NCBI GenBank assembly: GCA_013398175.1
Contig: VZRZ01006170.1
Location: forward strand, 351,291 to 415,290
Source of the DNA: Climacteris rufus
Lineage: Eukaryota > Chordata > Aves > Passeriformes > Climacteridae
Length of the DNA stretch: 64,000 nt
Direction of reading: 5' to 3'
The notes below the pieces were generated by a model. That model made no database searches. It was not told where the DNA came from and saw nothing but the letters and a program-made list of their open reading frames with translations. Both the position numbers and the translations under genes were made by a program. How positions within the stretch are numbered: position 1 is the first letter of the stretch; the number at the start of each line of letters is the position of its first letter. Shown here in pieces: positions 37,501 to 49,109 of this stretch.

Positions 37501-40355
37501 GCTGAGAGAAGAATTTGCTGAAGAGGAAACTCCTTGAATAATTAATTCACTTTTCTGTCTGTGTCTCTCCTTTCCCCATCAGATTTCTAGGATATGGAAG
37601 GAAGTAACATTCCCTTTCCACTCCTGATAATACTGATGATCTAAGGAATTTCTTGCTACTCTTCTGTATTTAATAAGGCATCCAAGATTAGTGGTTAAAG
37701 TCAGCTAAATTTACCAAATTATGGCATGTAATTGATTAACTGATAGGTAGGCATGACTCAACTTTAATTCAGATCTTTAACATAATCATAGAAATATTAA
37801 TTTACTCTGTCATTACCAAAAAACAGTGTTACATTTTTAACTACTCAAGGAAAAAAAAAATACAATATCTATGCTGTTCCTTGTATATTTATTCTCCTGA
37901 CTCTCCACAAATGTTCCTGGCTTTCTATTTCACAAGGTTTCACTAAATGTAAGGAACGTATTGGCAACCAGGAGGGATGGAGCTGTGATCAGAGAGGATG
38001 CACAGATGTGTACTGAAAAAAAAGGTTCAACTGATCCAAATACTGGTGTATCACTGCTAAAATCAGAGTATATGCAACAACACAGATCTGGTGCTCCACA
38101 CTTATAAATAAATGTCTCTGTGTTACTTGGTCTTATCAATTTACCACGTTTTGTGCTCTGTAATTCCTCCCTCAGCACATCCTCTCTGTTGGACAATTTG
38201 GTTTCCTCAAGGGATCCTTTCTCTCAGTCCTTGTCCCTCCCATCATCTTCACTGTAGGTCAACATAATCAGCCAAATGCCCTCAGATCTCAAGTGTATAA
38301 TATGCTGTGTCTGAGCTTTGCCTCTTTTTTTAATTCTTATTTTTAACACAGCCCCTGACAGCTGCTCTGCTCTCTCTTCTGGAGCACTTGTAACCAACTG
38401 GCTAAACCACAAAACTTTCATGTTCTTCCCAAGGTGATTTACCCCTCTTTTATCACTGTCAGCTCTTCCTCTTTCTCATTTTCAGAGATGTGCTGTTCTT
38501 TCCACTCCTTTCTCAGTGTCTCCTCTGAGCTGGTGCCACCAGTGCTGCTCTCCCCGCTGGTGCTCCCGTGTTGCTCTTGCTGGGGGTTCAGGCTGCTGCA
38601 CACAAGGGTCACTGCAAAGTCAGGAGCCAGGAAAGCTGAGTTCATCCATGAGAGCCTCCTGAGTTTACTGCCTGAGAAATTCCACGCTCCCTGGCACCCT
38701 GGAGAAGTGCTCACTGTGCATTACCCCACCTCACAGCATCCTGAGGAGGAAATACATATATTTCCTCCAGCTCAGGGACAGAGCTTTAGAAAACACATTA
38801 AACTGCCGATTTTCCTGCTTTCCCCCTTGTGTTTAACAGTGTTGTGCCAGCACTCAGGACTGGGTGCAGACTTTTCGTTCTACCTATATTAAAAGCCTAT
38901 GTTATTAGTTCTACCTTTATGTCAAAACCAGCACTGCAGGGCTATGAGCTCCATCATAAAGTTTATCCTAAACAAATATCATAGTTTTACTAGATATTTA
39001 ACAATAAAGAATGATTGTTTTCTAATTTAAATATCTACTGTAGCTGTAAGTACCAGTTAACTCTGGCTTGGTGAAATGCAAATTTTGAAAAATCCAATCC
39101 ATCAAGCAGAAATTTTCTTGCAAAGGGGTTTCACAGAAATAATAGCTGTCAGCTAACAATTAATGCACCCAACATGCTTAAGTACTGCACTGAACTTTAA
39201 TGAAAGGTTACCGAGTCTGTTAAATTGCTTCATACCTTGTAAGACTAAAGTTAAGCAAAAATTAACATCAGTGTTCTGGGAAAAGAGCATGCAAACAAAA
39301 TTCACCTTAATGACAGGGGATGTAATGTTTTCACTGAATATTTTGAACTATGATTCCATTAGAACATTGTAAAAAAAACCCGAAAATTTCCCCTTCAGAA
39401 CAAACATGTTGTGGGATTTCATCTGCAAGAATTCCCCAGCAGATGGGAACGCAGGGGTATGTACAGAATCACATGCAGCTCCCATATAGGCACAGATACC
39501 CCCTGGAATGGTGCTGCTCAGTGTTTGCATTGCCATGGCCCTTGCACTGTGATAAAAGCTCATTCCAGCAGCTGGAAAAGGTCATTCCAGAGTGAGGGCT
39601 CGCACCCAGCACCCCGTTTTGCTCCAGGGCTGATAATGTTTCTTCTTCTCTCAGCCCTCTGAACACCAGGCACTCTCCTTTGCTGAGTTCTTATAAACAT
39701 TCCCACACTTTAAGTAATACTTGGCAGCTTTACTACTGTTGTCAGGAACTAAAAGGTGCAATAACCCCATACACAATACAAAAGATCAAACCAGCAGATC
39801 ATAACTCATTCCCAAAGGGCAGCCCAGTAAAAGTGATAAAGGAAACCACACTCCAAGGACTTCCTCAGGCCACTGCCCTGGATCATTAGGGCTACTGATA
39901 GTGCTCATCTCCTGCCAGGAGCACACAGGCTGCTCCTGCCCTGCTGAGCTGCCAGCCCTGCCCCTCCCTGCTCCCTCCCCACCGTTATCTGAGGGAGTAG
40001 AAGGCTCCTGCTCCAATGGGCAGCTGCTTAACCACTTTGGCCATCACTCTGCACCATAATTATCTGTATTTTAAATAGGAATATTTCAAAAAACAGTGCT
40101 GGACGTGACTGTGTGGGCTGCTTACTGTGACTGCAGTTTGGGAAGGATAGCTCCAGTCCTTTTCCCTCCTGCCCAGTGAGGGCTTTTTGGAGCACAGGGA
40201 TGAGTTACACACACATCTTTATGCTAGAGGTGGTTTCAGGGTCTAAAATGCAGACCTAGCCAAGTATATTCACAATTTTATCTTGTCTGTCTGATGAACA
40301 CAGAACTTATAAATCTATCAGTAGAACAATTAGTAGCCCCTAAAAACAAACAGAA
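34540..40355. other. Unique non-coding DNA
   Basis: Nearly 6 kb with no supported gene, RNA or transposable element. Open frames of 138 to 157 codons near 35.0-35.6 kb lie on the minus strand opposite other frames and have no recognisable domain. An A/T-rich section runs from about 35.6 to 36.4 kb. The 38434-38892 plus-strand frame (152 codons) is likewise uninformative. Confidence 0.5.
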
Positions 40356-40357
40356 GC

Positions 40358-40440
40358 AGAACAGGTTGGAAAAGGCCTCAAAAATCATCGAGTCCAAGTT
40401 TGGACCAATCACCACCTTGTCAACCAGAGCAGAGCACTAA
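40358..40440 (-). repeat. CR1 LINE fragment, minus orientation
   Basis: 'acaggttggaaaaggcctca', 'aaaatcatcgagtccaagtt' and 'accaccttgtcaaccagagc' 'agagcacta' are the reverse complement of the CR1 3' end ('tagtgct..ttgacaaggtggt..ggactcgatgatt..ttccaacct'). The tail itself (attctgtg) has been lost. Divergence indicates an old copy. Confidence 0.85.
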
Positions 40441-40444
40441 AAAG

Positions 40445-43095
40445 AAAGAGAGTTAAAAAACAAAGAGAAAAAGCCAAGGCAGGCATTGTGAGTACACGTG
40501 ACTGGTCTGGACTTGTGATCCTCAAGCAGCCTCCAACACCAAGGTGACAGAGGATTTGTCAGGGATGTTTAGTGCTACCTGTGCTGTGCCCCCCATGGAT
40601 AAACAGGAGGCTTTGTGCACCAGGAAGCCAAAATTGGCATCTTTCACACTCACTAAATTCGCCTAATTAAGTCTCCATTTTACAGCCCCCATCCCAGTGC
40701 TGTGTGTGTGTCCTTCCCCAGCTCTGCCCCACTCCCCAGGCACACAGAGGGTTCTCTTTGATGCAGATGTGGGAGATATAAAATGCAACAGATACAGCCA
40801 CCCACCCCCACTTACACATTTTCTCGAGATCCTCTAGACTATATTCATGAAAAATGATTTACAAAATACAAATAGATTTTGGCATGAAGTAAGCTCAAAT
40901 TGACTGCTTTCTATCAGGAATTAATATTAACCAGAGCTTGTCAGTTACTAAATATTTATTTTAGGAATACATACAGCCTCTGCTTTCATGTAGGTTAAGC
41001 TGTAATCTTTGGCTTGTCAGTTCCAGGATATAGCAGTGGATAAATCATGCACTCTTGAACTGATAGATGTCAGAGCCGTTGTATACAAATGGAGGGATAT
41101 GTCAATGAACACCCTAGTTTAGGTTACATTTACTATAAACATTGACATTCCTTTGCAATGAGACCATTTGCTGGCTAAGCAGTCACAGCTTCACAGGATT
41201 TGATGCTTTTGTGCTCAATCAGGTTCTAATGATTTCAGATGTTTGCAATTAATGAACCATTAGATTAATTGGTTGAGTATGGAAGGACTGGTTTAAGAAC
41301 TGGGTCAGAACCACAGACAAGCTATTACCTGAAGTGACAGCAATCACCAGAGGCAAACCAGTGAGAAATTGAATTAATGATTTTTCACCCTCTCCTTCAC
41401 TTTTGGCAAAAATTAGCACTGGGCCAGTGTTTGAACAGAGAGAATACTACAAGTGTTGGGGGCAAGGGGTGAAAAAGAAACCTTCTCCTCCTTCCTCATC
41501 CTTCAAAATGGAGCAGCTCAGTCCTTACCACACCAACTCTGCTGAATATAAAGAAGTTGCCATATTTCTTTTGGATCACCCCAATCCCCCCCAAAGCTTT
41601 CTTCCAAAGTCAATGTGCAATATTAATTATGGACCACACAGGGCACCTCAGTGAGATGATTGAGTGTGCTTCAGAAGCAGGGAAAGAGATGAGCCCAGCA
41701 TGGATATATGGTCATGGAGGCTTGGTAGAAACCCCAGGGTGCCCATCCTTTAGACACTGTACCTGAGGATGTTTACTCCCAGTGGATCACTGGTGCTTAA
41801 ATTCCAGCACTGTGACAAGTTATCCCAACGAGGTGATGGCAGTTTAGCTGAATCTGTAATTTCCAAGAGTAAAATTCACCCTGGATGTTCAATAGAGGGT
41901 TTTTTTGGACCTTTTTCTCTCTAAGAAAGGGTTTATTCTAATGAGGTTCTCTCACTTTACAGTGCAGTACTTCAGAAATCAAGAGTGTACGTGGTGGCTG
42001 TCACTGCCTTGTGCACTTCATGGGAGATTATTTATGTGCTTTTAGAGAAAAAAGGAGCAGAATGCAGCAATGCTGTGAAGCAGCTCACACAACCCAGGCT
42101 CAAAGGAACAAAAACATGTTGCACATTAAAAATAAAGGGGTGTGTTGGTTTCTTAATCCTGACTTAGGTGGATTCAGCATTACAGCTCGTGGCTGGAATG
42201 CGAGTTAAATGCTGGGAGTGATCATCATCCTCCTTTTTCACTGAATCTCCACAGACTTGATCCATTTAAGCTGCAGAAAGAATTTCTGTTATAGCCAGTG
42301 TGTTTGGGACCTGGCTTTACATTCCCTTGGATAAGTTATGGATCCTTTTGTGGTGCAGTCTTAGTCTTGCTATAATGAAGCAGTCAACAGACACATCCTG
42401 AGATAAAAGAAACAAGTTTTTAGCTTTGTCATTATTCTGCAAGGAAGTGCAATTATTCTGGAGCTTCTTGCCCTTTTGTTTTCTTGCATTCTAAGTTTTT
42501 TGCAGCTAAATTGAAACATGTGGTTTTGGGTTTTTACAGGCTTGCTGCTGAAGGAAAAAATACATTTTGCATTTAAGGCATTTTAACTGTGGATTTATAT
42601 AAATTTCAAGTGTTCAACGCAGATCTGCTTTTGAACATGAAGAGAACCTTAGAACTTGCAATTTTTACAAATGAAATGTTCCACTGATTTCTAAATAATA
42701 GCTTGGATTAGAGCCATAATTTTAATGTCACATATTAACACCAATTTTCATCTTTTTGCCTGTGCACTCTTTAGGTGGTTAAAGTTGGGTACATAAAATT
42801 TTTACACCTTTCTACCTGAATTTAGAATCGAACCTACTGTAAATAAATCTGGCAAAACAAGGAGACAAAAAGAGCTGTTTAAGGTTTCACTGCCTGACAA
42901 TGGAATTGAGCCCACTGAGGCAATGGGAGATCTTTAACTCAATGTTAAAGACTTGAGTCAAAAGCAAACAAAGATATTATATTTTCACATGAATAACCTA
43001 TGTGATCTCTAAATAAAGTGTCCTGTCTTCCAGAATAAGTCTTGTAGAAACAGGGTATCATTATTCCATAGTTCTCTATTTCCCAAGGAATTTCC
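40445..43095. other. Unique non-coding DNA
   Basis: No gene or repeat is supported outside the candidate regulatory block at 41000-41290. Short open frames at 41.4-41.8 and 42.0-42.2 kb carry no known domain. Confidence 0.5.
41000..41290. promoter_or_regulatory. Candidate conserved non-coding element
   Basis: A repeat-free block of about 290 bp with clustered factor-like words: 'gataaatcat', 'tataaacattgac', 'tctaatgatttcagatg' (a TAAT core next to a CAGATG E-box), 'tttgcaattaatga' and 'cattagattaattgg'. The density of TAAT/ATTA cores at 41220-41280 is notable. No open frame spans it. Enhancer function is inferred only. Confidence 0.3.
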
Positions 43096-43100
43096 TGTAC

Positions 43101-43275
43101 CTGTTCCCAGGACCTGCCCCAAATCTCTTTAATTATTTTATTTCTTTTTTTTTTTTCCCTCCATACCAGGGATCCTCCACCAAAANTGGCCTGTTCCCAG
43201 GGCCTGCCCCAAATCTCTTTAATTATTTTTTTTTCTTTTTTTTTTTCCCTCCATACCAGGGATCCTCCACCAAAA
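43101..43275 (+). repeat. 85-bp direct duplication flanking a single N
   Basis: Copies at 43101-43185 and 43191-43275 have equal length and near-identical sequence. Both start 'ctgttcccag' and end 'gggatcctccaccaaaa'. The visible differences are one A/G change (gacctgcc against ggcctgcc) and changes in the internal A/T run. The five bases between them begin with the only ambiguous base of the window (N at 43186). Such an arrangement often marks an assembly join where overlapping contig ends were not merged, though a true tandem duplication remains possible. Confidence 0.9.
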
Positions 43276-43279
43276 GCTC

Positions 43280-46200
43280 CAGAAATTGCTGAAATCACAG
43301 TTGTTTTTGTGGAAAAGTGGGTAACAGTCAGGAATGGGAGTAATAAATGTGACAATGATGTGGCCAACCTTAACAACTCCCAGTTATGAGATATTTAAGA
43401 CCTGCAGAGCAGCTCTTCCCTTCTACTGTTTTCTGTTAATATATCACATTTATGAGACAGACAAGGCCAAAAAGAGTCGATGAGACTCTCTCCATTGACT
43501 CGAGCACAGGCTGGGAGAATCACCCAGGATAAATGCACAAATAATCCTATTTACCTGAGCATCCCCAATTAATATCAGTCAGATTACTCAGGTATGAAGG
43601 AGCTTTCAGAACGGGGATCACTTGGCTGAAGAGCTGCTGCCTTCCATCTGAAGTGTGACACACTCATTGCATGGGGAGTGTGTGTGCAAGGGGAAATGCA
43701 AAACACCCAGAGACACCATCTCAGCCCTTCCATGAAGAACAAAGGATATAAATGTGAATCATTAAAAGGCAAAACCAAACCCAAACCCTCTAAAGGCACT
43801 GTAAATAAACCCCTGTAATTATGCATCACAAAAAAAGTCAACTGCAAATGGTTCAGTAATCTCATTACCAGGCTTACTAATAATCATTGCAATATTCTCC
43901 ATCTCCCCTAAGATAATGAGCAGCAGGGTGGAGGTTGGAAAAATAAATAAATAAACACACAGGCAACGATTTCTCATCTAAATATTTAACAAAATGAATG
44001 GGCTTGCCTAAAGGTTGAGATTGAACCCCAGTGCAGCAAATTTTTAATTTGCACTATTTTCCTAGTTTTAAAGGGAGAGAATGCTCAGCTCATCTGAAAA
44101 TGGAGTTTAAACTAAACAATACTTTCATGACAACCTAAAAATAGAGAAATAAAACATTTTTAAATATTTCAATACTACAAAATTAGCCCAAGTTAAAGGC
44201 AACAATTAGTAAACAACTTTGTCATATTCAGAACAGTATCTTTCCCATTAACATTTCTATAGTTCCCCAATTACATTATAAATCAAAAGTAATACAAACA
44301 GACAATGTAATAATGAGAACACATAGACTGCATCAAAAATTAAGATCCCAGCCTTTTCTTTACTCTTGGATCACTCTGTTAACTTGTCCTAGTTTGCTTC
44401 CTTGGCAGCAAGAGCACAGGCAGACAAAGTGAATTTACACCTTGGTGAATAACTCCTAAAATTGGAGCTCAAAATAGTCAGAAAAGCCAACAAATTTTCT
44501 TCTCCAGTGCAAGGCATGGCATTTTCCTGTCCCAAATGCTGTCTCCTGCTCTGGATTGGGGATTAAGAGGGAACGAAGTGAGGGAGGGATGAGATGATGC
44601 TCCAGGCACTGCAGAACCATCACCAAGCCCTTCTCTGTGCCCTCCCTCCACCTCAGAGCTGCTGGGCTCCCCTCCCTCCCTGCCGGGGGGGACTCGCAGG
44701 TGGAACTGCTCTGGCTGTGGAAGGACCTTCCCAAAGGGGAATGGTCCCAAATATCCCAGATGTGCTCCTGCAGAGGGAGCAGCAGGAACAGAGTGTCCCT
44801 GAGCAGAGTCCTGTGGAGGCACAGGCAGGACAAGGACTGCTCATCCCTCCGCTGCACCTCCATTTCATGCCTTGGCACCCCAGCTCAGCTCAGCATCTCA
44901 GCTCAACTGCTCTGGGTTTTTTGAGTTTTTTCCCCTTTTTTTTTGCTTATCTGCTACATTTCTGTCATCTCCACTGACTCCTCTGGTGTCCTTTGACAAG
45001 GAAGAATTTAAAGAAATGACCAGAAATGGTTCTGGCAGTTGTGAGCACAAGTGAACTACAAAACAGGAAAGCAACTGACTTTGGAAACAGAGAAGCAGAG
45101 CAGGGAAAGAATTAGAGGTCTTGGATCAAGCTTAGAGATAAAAAGATGTCCTTAGAGTTTATAAAGCACATCAGCTCCTTCAGAAACAGGCTGAAAGCAC
45201 AAGGGTGTGGATAGAGAAGCACGAGGATGTTAAAATAAATGCAATTAACTATCAGTGTTTATCTCAATGCACTTCTTACAACATCACTGCTGCTAACACA
45301 GAGGTGAGCTGGACAGGGCAGAGGAGGAGATTAAATTATGTATTGTTCCTTTAACACTTTCTCAGTTAAATAACATAATATTTTCAAGGTTACTGTTAAA
45401 ATAACAGGGTTGTCCAGTGGAATTTATTCCCACTGGTGTTTGTGTACTGTATATATTTATACCACATGAGCAGCCCATAAATTCTCCTCATAAATGCTGT
45501 TATCTGCACCACCAGCAGTTTCTCATTTTTATGGGGGTATAACTTTAAGGTGTGGTTTACGTCCCGTTACACCTCATTGCTCCCAGCTCCTGCTGCCCCA
45601 TCAGGCTCTGATCCTGAGCTCCTTGTCCTCCCTGGTGTCATTGGCTGCTGCTCCTGTGCCCATCCTCAGGGGAACAGCCCTGAGAGCCAGGACACCTCCC
45701 AAAAAACCTCTGCTCCCACTGCAAACCCCAACCCCAAATGTGTCCAGTCCCACCGACCACCCTTGGGCAGCCCTGCTGAGGAGCTGCTCCTTCTCACCAA
45801 GGAAAAGGCTCTTCCAAGGGAAGAACATCACAAGCCCATTCTTTTAGAGGTGGTTGACTTGATTACCAGCAACACATTTGTCATTTAAACAAAAAAAAAA
45901 AAGATAGGCAGAGATTATAGAAGTTTCGTGCAAAAGGTCATCTGAATGGGGAATTGCTTGGGGTGTAGGACAAAGCTAAGATAACTTCACGGCAGAAAAA
46001 AAGCCCGTTCACACAGTATAAACTCTTTATACATCATAACAGGTTTAAAAGTAACAAAAGCCCATCTATGCATCACTGTCAGTGCCTCCCAAAATGATTG
46101 GTATCAGTGGGACACTGAATCCTCTCGCTGCTCACATCCATCTGTCCTGAAGTTTGGTGCTGCTACCTCCAGACTTCAGAATCTGAACTCAAATGTTGTT

Positions 46201-46585
46201 TTCTCCAATTTTCTTTCCTTTTTATGACCTTTTTCTGTTGCTATCTTGATTTATGGTCATTTGTGTGATTGCATTGCTTTGCTTTATGGCAGTTTATGTC
46301 ATTCTGGTCTTGTCATAAATGACTACCATAAAGTGAGGTAAAATATCATAAAACATTAGTGAGTCACTGATATTCAAGGTTCTTGAGTACAAGCCTGACA
46401 GGTAGCAAGCACAGAAGAACTGTGCCATCCCAGGGATGGATCATTATGGATACATGTGTGTGCTGGGATCTGGAGGAACAAATGCCACTGTGACTTCGGT
46501 TGTCAGTGGAAACAATTTAAAAGGGCAATGCTGAGTTATTTTTGTAAGTTTAAAAGTCTCATGTTCCTACAGTGATTTCTATTAC
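43280..46585. other. Unique non-coding DNA
   Basis: No gene is supported. A short (AAAT)n stretch lies near 43943-43957. Overlapping frames on both strands at 44.46-44.98 kb and 45.49-45.89 kb fall in GC-richer DNA and show no domain. The part from 44.0 to 44.35 kb is strongly AT-rich. Confidence 0.5.
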
Positions 46586-46589
46586 AGCC

Positions 46590-46613
46590 AAAAAAAAAAA
46601 AAAAAAAAAAAAA
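46590..46613 (+). repeat. A24 homopolymer
   Basis: Twenty-four consecutive A residues, the longest homopolymer in the window. The 100 bp upstream (46.49-46.59 kb) shows no coding frame or known retroposed sequence, and I see no clear target-site duplication. It is therefore called a simple repeat. Run length is likely variable and error-prone in sequencing. Confidence 0.95.
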
Positions 46614-48585
46614 GGGAAGTGGAGCTGTTCCCCTGTAAAATCTCTCACTGCTTTTCATGTGTATCTAAAAGGGCTATTAAGGGGTTTGTCAGGACTGCTA
46701 AGAACCTGTGTTTGGAAATCAGATGACTTTGTAGGGTGAGCACTGTTGTCTGTTTGTCCACCTTTGATTATCAGCACAGAGCTCTGCGTGAGGCTTTGGC
46801 TTTGCAGCACTTGCAGAAAGGTGAATACCCTTGAATTATGATGCTCAGAAATCCTAAACTGATTATTTAGTATTCTGCCTAAAGAGAACCACATTTTATC
46901 CAATAATCTAAGCACTTATTATCTTTTTAGCTAAGAGTATTCCAAAGCATTTTATACCTTTTCTTGGTTTCGTAAAATAAGCCATTGCAGTTACAGACTT
47001 CCCAAATAAATATAAAAATAAAATGCAAAAATATTTTGCCACTGACGTTTGCATTATGAATCCTTTATGCATTAAGAATCAATAATCACTAGGTTCACCA
47101 TAAATTCCTCCTATCAGTTGCTGTTACTTTATAGGATAACTTAATTCCAGCATGAAAATGGGTATTTGCTGGGTTTGGAACTGGAAATGCATTACCATTA
47201 AGAAATATGGAGATAACCATTTGGAAATTTATATTTGTTATCTGAACATAAAAAACATTGTTCAGATTTTAAATGGCTTTTTTTTTTTTATTTGCTACTA
47301 TTATTGCAAAAATAAAAGACTTATCATCTCCAAATCTATTTAGCCTGTAGTGGCATTATTTACTGCACTGGTTCTCTGGATACTTTGGGGGGAAAATATT
47401 TTTAATGCAGCCTGGTTTTTGTGCTTTGTGTGAAATACTGCACTTGGATGGCATTTTCATTATGGAGATTGTTGCATTTAACCTCCAACACCTACAGCTT
47501 TATTGGGTTTGCCCTCAAAAGAACACATTAAAAAAGAAAACCAAGATTGCCCCCAAATATGCCAGACTTGGTAGTTTATAATGCCAGACCTCTCCCATTT
47601 TGGAGGTCTGCAGTAGTTTCTTTGCTGCTTTTTAATGCAGCAACTTCAGATAGAACCACTCGATATCTTTGATACCCAAAAATCCCATTCCACTCTCCGC
47701 CATCTATTTCATTCCAGTTTTAATGGTCTTGGCCTTTCACAGACACATCCAGCTCAGACTCACAGCTTCATTTCAATCCCTTTGTGCTGCCCAGGTAAGA
47801 AAATCAATTGAACCAGCTCGAAATTCCCTGGGGAGAAGGAAGCCCAGGGAGTTTCCGAGGTGTGGCACAGCCCCCACCGGTGGCACCAAACGCAGTGAGA
47901 GAATTAACAGAGACTAAATCCTGGCAGGGCCAGGGGATGCAGAGTCTCTGCCAAATTCCCTCCACCTGCCACAGTGACTCCATTTGGAGTTATTCCTAAT
48001 TTGTGCAGCGGGAGGGGAACTGAGACCTTCTGCTGTTACACCCCAGAGAAGCACAGAGCTCCTCATGTGAGGAAAAAGCAGCAAGGAAAAGAAAGTGTCT
48101 TTGGCAGCCAGGAGCCAGAGACCTGCAGGATTACCAGATCAATCTGCTCTATTTTTAATGAGCAAGAAAAGGTAAATCTTATTGGAAGTATCCCACAGCA
48201 ATCAAAGTTTGGCAAATGAGAGCAGCATTAGAAACTAATATTTAACCCCCCAACCAAATGACACGGGCACATCTGAGGTTACACACTGCTTTTGGAAGCA
48301 CCTTTCCTGTTTATTTTCCTCTGTGACTTCCAAGCAAGTCAACGTTGGAGATGTCAGAACATGAAAAAAATTGTCCCCTTGGTACAAAACAGCAGCCAGG
48401 GGATGGTTTCAAACGAGCTCCTGCAGCTGATGCTCCCAGAGGAAATCCTCTGGAAAGAGGTGCTGCATCCAATTTCCCCCGTGCTGCGTGGAGAGAGATA
48501 TCTCAGTGTAATCTCAGGCTTGGGACAATTAATTTCATTGACACCAGTGCTGATGGCCCAGGGTTTGTGTCCCTCTGAGTGCAAG
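46614..48585. other. Unique non-coding DNA
   Basis: No gene is supported. At 47617-47640 a pyrimidine-rich run ending in 'tttttaatgcag' and at 47792-47800 a 'cag|gtaaga' string bracket 154 bp that could be a cryptic non-coding exon. The rest is anonymous. Confidence 0.45.
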
Positions 48586-48985
48586 GACAACGCTCCTGCT
48601 CCCTGCAGGGCTGAGAACCCAGCTCCCTGTCCCTCCTGTTCCCTGTCCCTTCTGCTCCCTGTCCCTCCTGCTCTCCCAGCCCTTCTCCCTGTCCCTCCTG
48701 CTCCCTGTCCCCTCCTGCTCTCCCAGCCCAGCTCCCTGTCCCTCCTTCTCTCCCTGTCCCTCCTGCTCCCTCTGTCCCTCCTGCTCCCTGCAGGGCTGAG
48801 AACCCAGCTCCCTGTCCCTCCTGCTCCCTGTCCCTCCTGCTCCCTGCAGGGCTGAGCCCAGCTCCCTGTCCCTCCTGCTCCCTGTCCCTCCTGCTCCCTG
48901 TCCCTCCTGCTCTCCCAGCCCTTCTCCCTGTCCCTCCTGCTCCCTGTCTCTCCTGCTCCCTGTCCCTCCTGCTCTCCCAGCCCAG
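48586..48985 (+). repeat. Pyrimidine-rich minisatellite, 16-bp unit
   Basis: Tandem copies of ctccctgtccctcctg, broken by a variant block (ctctcccagccctt) and by three copies of a longer segment containing 'ctgcagggctgagaaccca' (near 48.60, 48.79 and, shortened, 48.84 kb). Because 16 is not a multiple of three, three units (48 bp) encode the same 16-residue period in every frame. This explains the 268-codon minus-strand frame and its plus-strand counterpart. These are not genes. Confidence 0.95.
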
Positions 48986-49027
48986 GCACCTCCCAGGTCC
49001 TTGCTGTTCCCACCACCCAGCCCAGCC

Positions 49028-49107
49028 CAGCAGGGCTGCAGGGAGCTTTGTGCAGCTCCATCTCCCGCTGCCAGCAGGGCTGCAGGAGCTTTGTGCAGCT
49101 CCGTCTC
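49028..49107 (+). repeat. 37-bp direct duplication
   Basis: Copies at 49028-49064 and 49072-49107 share 'cagcagggctgcagg', 'agctttgtgcagctcc' and 'tctc', differing by one inserted G and one A/G change. They sit directly downstream of the 16-bp minisatellite and show continued local slippage or duplication in this GC-rich patch. Confidence 0.9.
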
Positions 49108-49109
49108 TG

